Shown here one piece after another: positions 5,971-6,128 of a DNA stretch of 6,128 bases. The position numbers and the translations under genes are program-made. Position 1 is the stretch's first letter, and every line of letters begins with the position of its first letter. The notes beneath the pieces are model-generated. The model did not search any database. It saw only the letters and a program-made list of their open reading frames with translations, and was not told the origin of the DNA. Origin of the DNA: an uncultured Ruminococcus sp. (GTDB taxonomy: Bacteria > Bacillota > Clostridia > Oscillospirales > Acutalibacteraceae); NCBI GenBank assembly GCA_902783065.1, contig CACZPV010000102.1, positions 1 to 6,128 on the forward strand, written 5' to 3'.

Positions 5971-6128
5971 ATGTTAAATGAGATAATTGAAATGTTTCAG
6001 AATGATTTTATGATACGGGCGCTTATAGGCGGTATATTAGTATCGCTGTGTGCATCTCTTTTAGGCGTCAGTCTTGTGCTCAAAAGATATTCAATGATCG
6101 GAGACGGACTTTCCCATGTCGGATTCGG
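5971..6128 (+). CDS. znuB: Metal ABC transporter permease, ZnuB-like, 3'-truncated by window edge
   Basis: An open frame from the ATG at 5971 runs off the window after 52 codons. The N-terminus has the pattern of ABC-3 family (ZnuB/MntC/TroC) permeases: a short polar leader, a first membrane helix at about 17-37 (ALIGGILVSLCASLLGVSLVL), then the conserved KRYSMIGDGLSHVGFG (38 onward). It should form the membrane channel for the metal delivered by the lipoprotein, with the ATPase as its engine. AGAGG at 5959-5963 lies 7 bases before the ATG. A 20-base gap separates it from the ATPase gene with no terminator, so it is in the same operon. Confidence 0.92.
   Translation, partial: MLNEIIEMFQNDFMIRALIGGILVSLCASLLGVSLVLKRYSMIGDGLSHVGF

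Overview
The window looks like ordinary chromosomal DNA of a low-to-moderate GC Firmicute. The style of the PNPase, the GH13 enzyme and the ZnuA-like protein, together with strong AAGGAGG-type ribosome sites and sigma-A promoters, suggests a clostridial gut or rumen lineage such as Ruminococcaceae/Oscillospiraceae. That placement is inference from protein style, not from a search. All recognised genes are on the + strand.

Layout. (1) 1-1752 is the 3' part of pnp, the exoribonuclease PNPase; roughly the first 130-140 codons lie outside the window. (2) 1753-1924 is a spacer with no convincing terminator. It ends in a strong extended -10 promoter wrapped in a perfect 11-bp inverted repeat whose right arm is the ribosome binding site of the next gene. 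(3) 1925-3475 encodes a cytoplasmic GH13 alpha-glucosidase/amylase-family enzyme. (4) 3476-3859 is a 384-base gap. It holds a weak terminator-like motif, a long 18-bp RNA-type hairpin, about 130 bases in which I see little, and then a near-consensus sigma-A promoter with a 7-1-7 Fur-family operator over the start point. (5) 3860 to the end is a tightly packed metal operon: a Fur-family regulator (probably Zur), a ZnuA-like lipoprotein, a ZnuC-like ATPase and the first 52 codons of a ZnuB-like permease, which is cut by the window edge.

How it works together. The last four genes form a self-contained zinc (possibly other divalent metal) uptake system. The lipoprotein captures the metal outside the membrane, the permease moves it in using ATP hydrolysis by the ATPase, and the Fur-family protein, encoded first in the operon, would shut the promoter when metal is plentiful by binding the palindrome at the start point. 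pnp and the GH13 gene look like independent neighbours.

I see no CRISPR array, tRNA, rRNA, intact insertion sequence or phage gene, and no clearly novel system. The most interesting points are regulatory: the inverted repeat that could mask the GH13 ribosome site only in read-through transcripts, and the long G-U-tolerant hairpin at 3589-3634.
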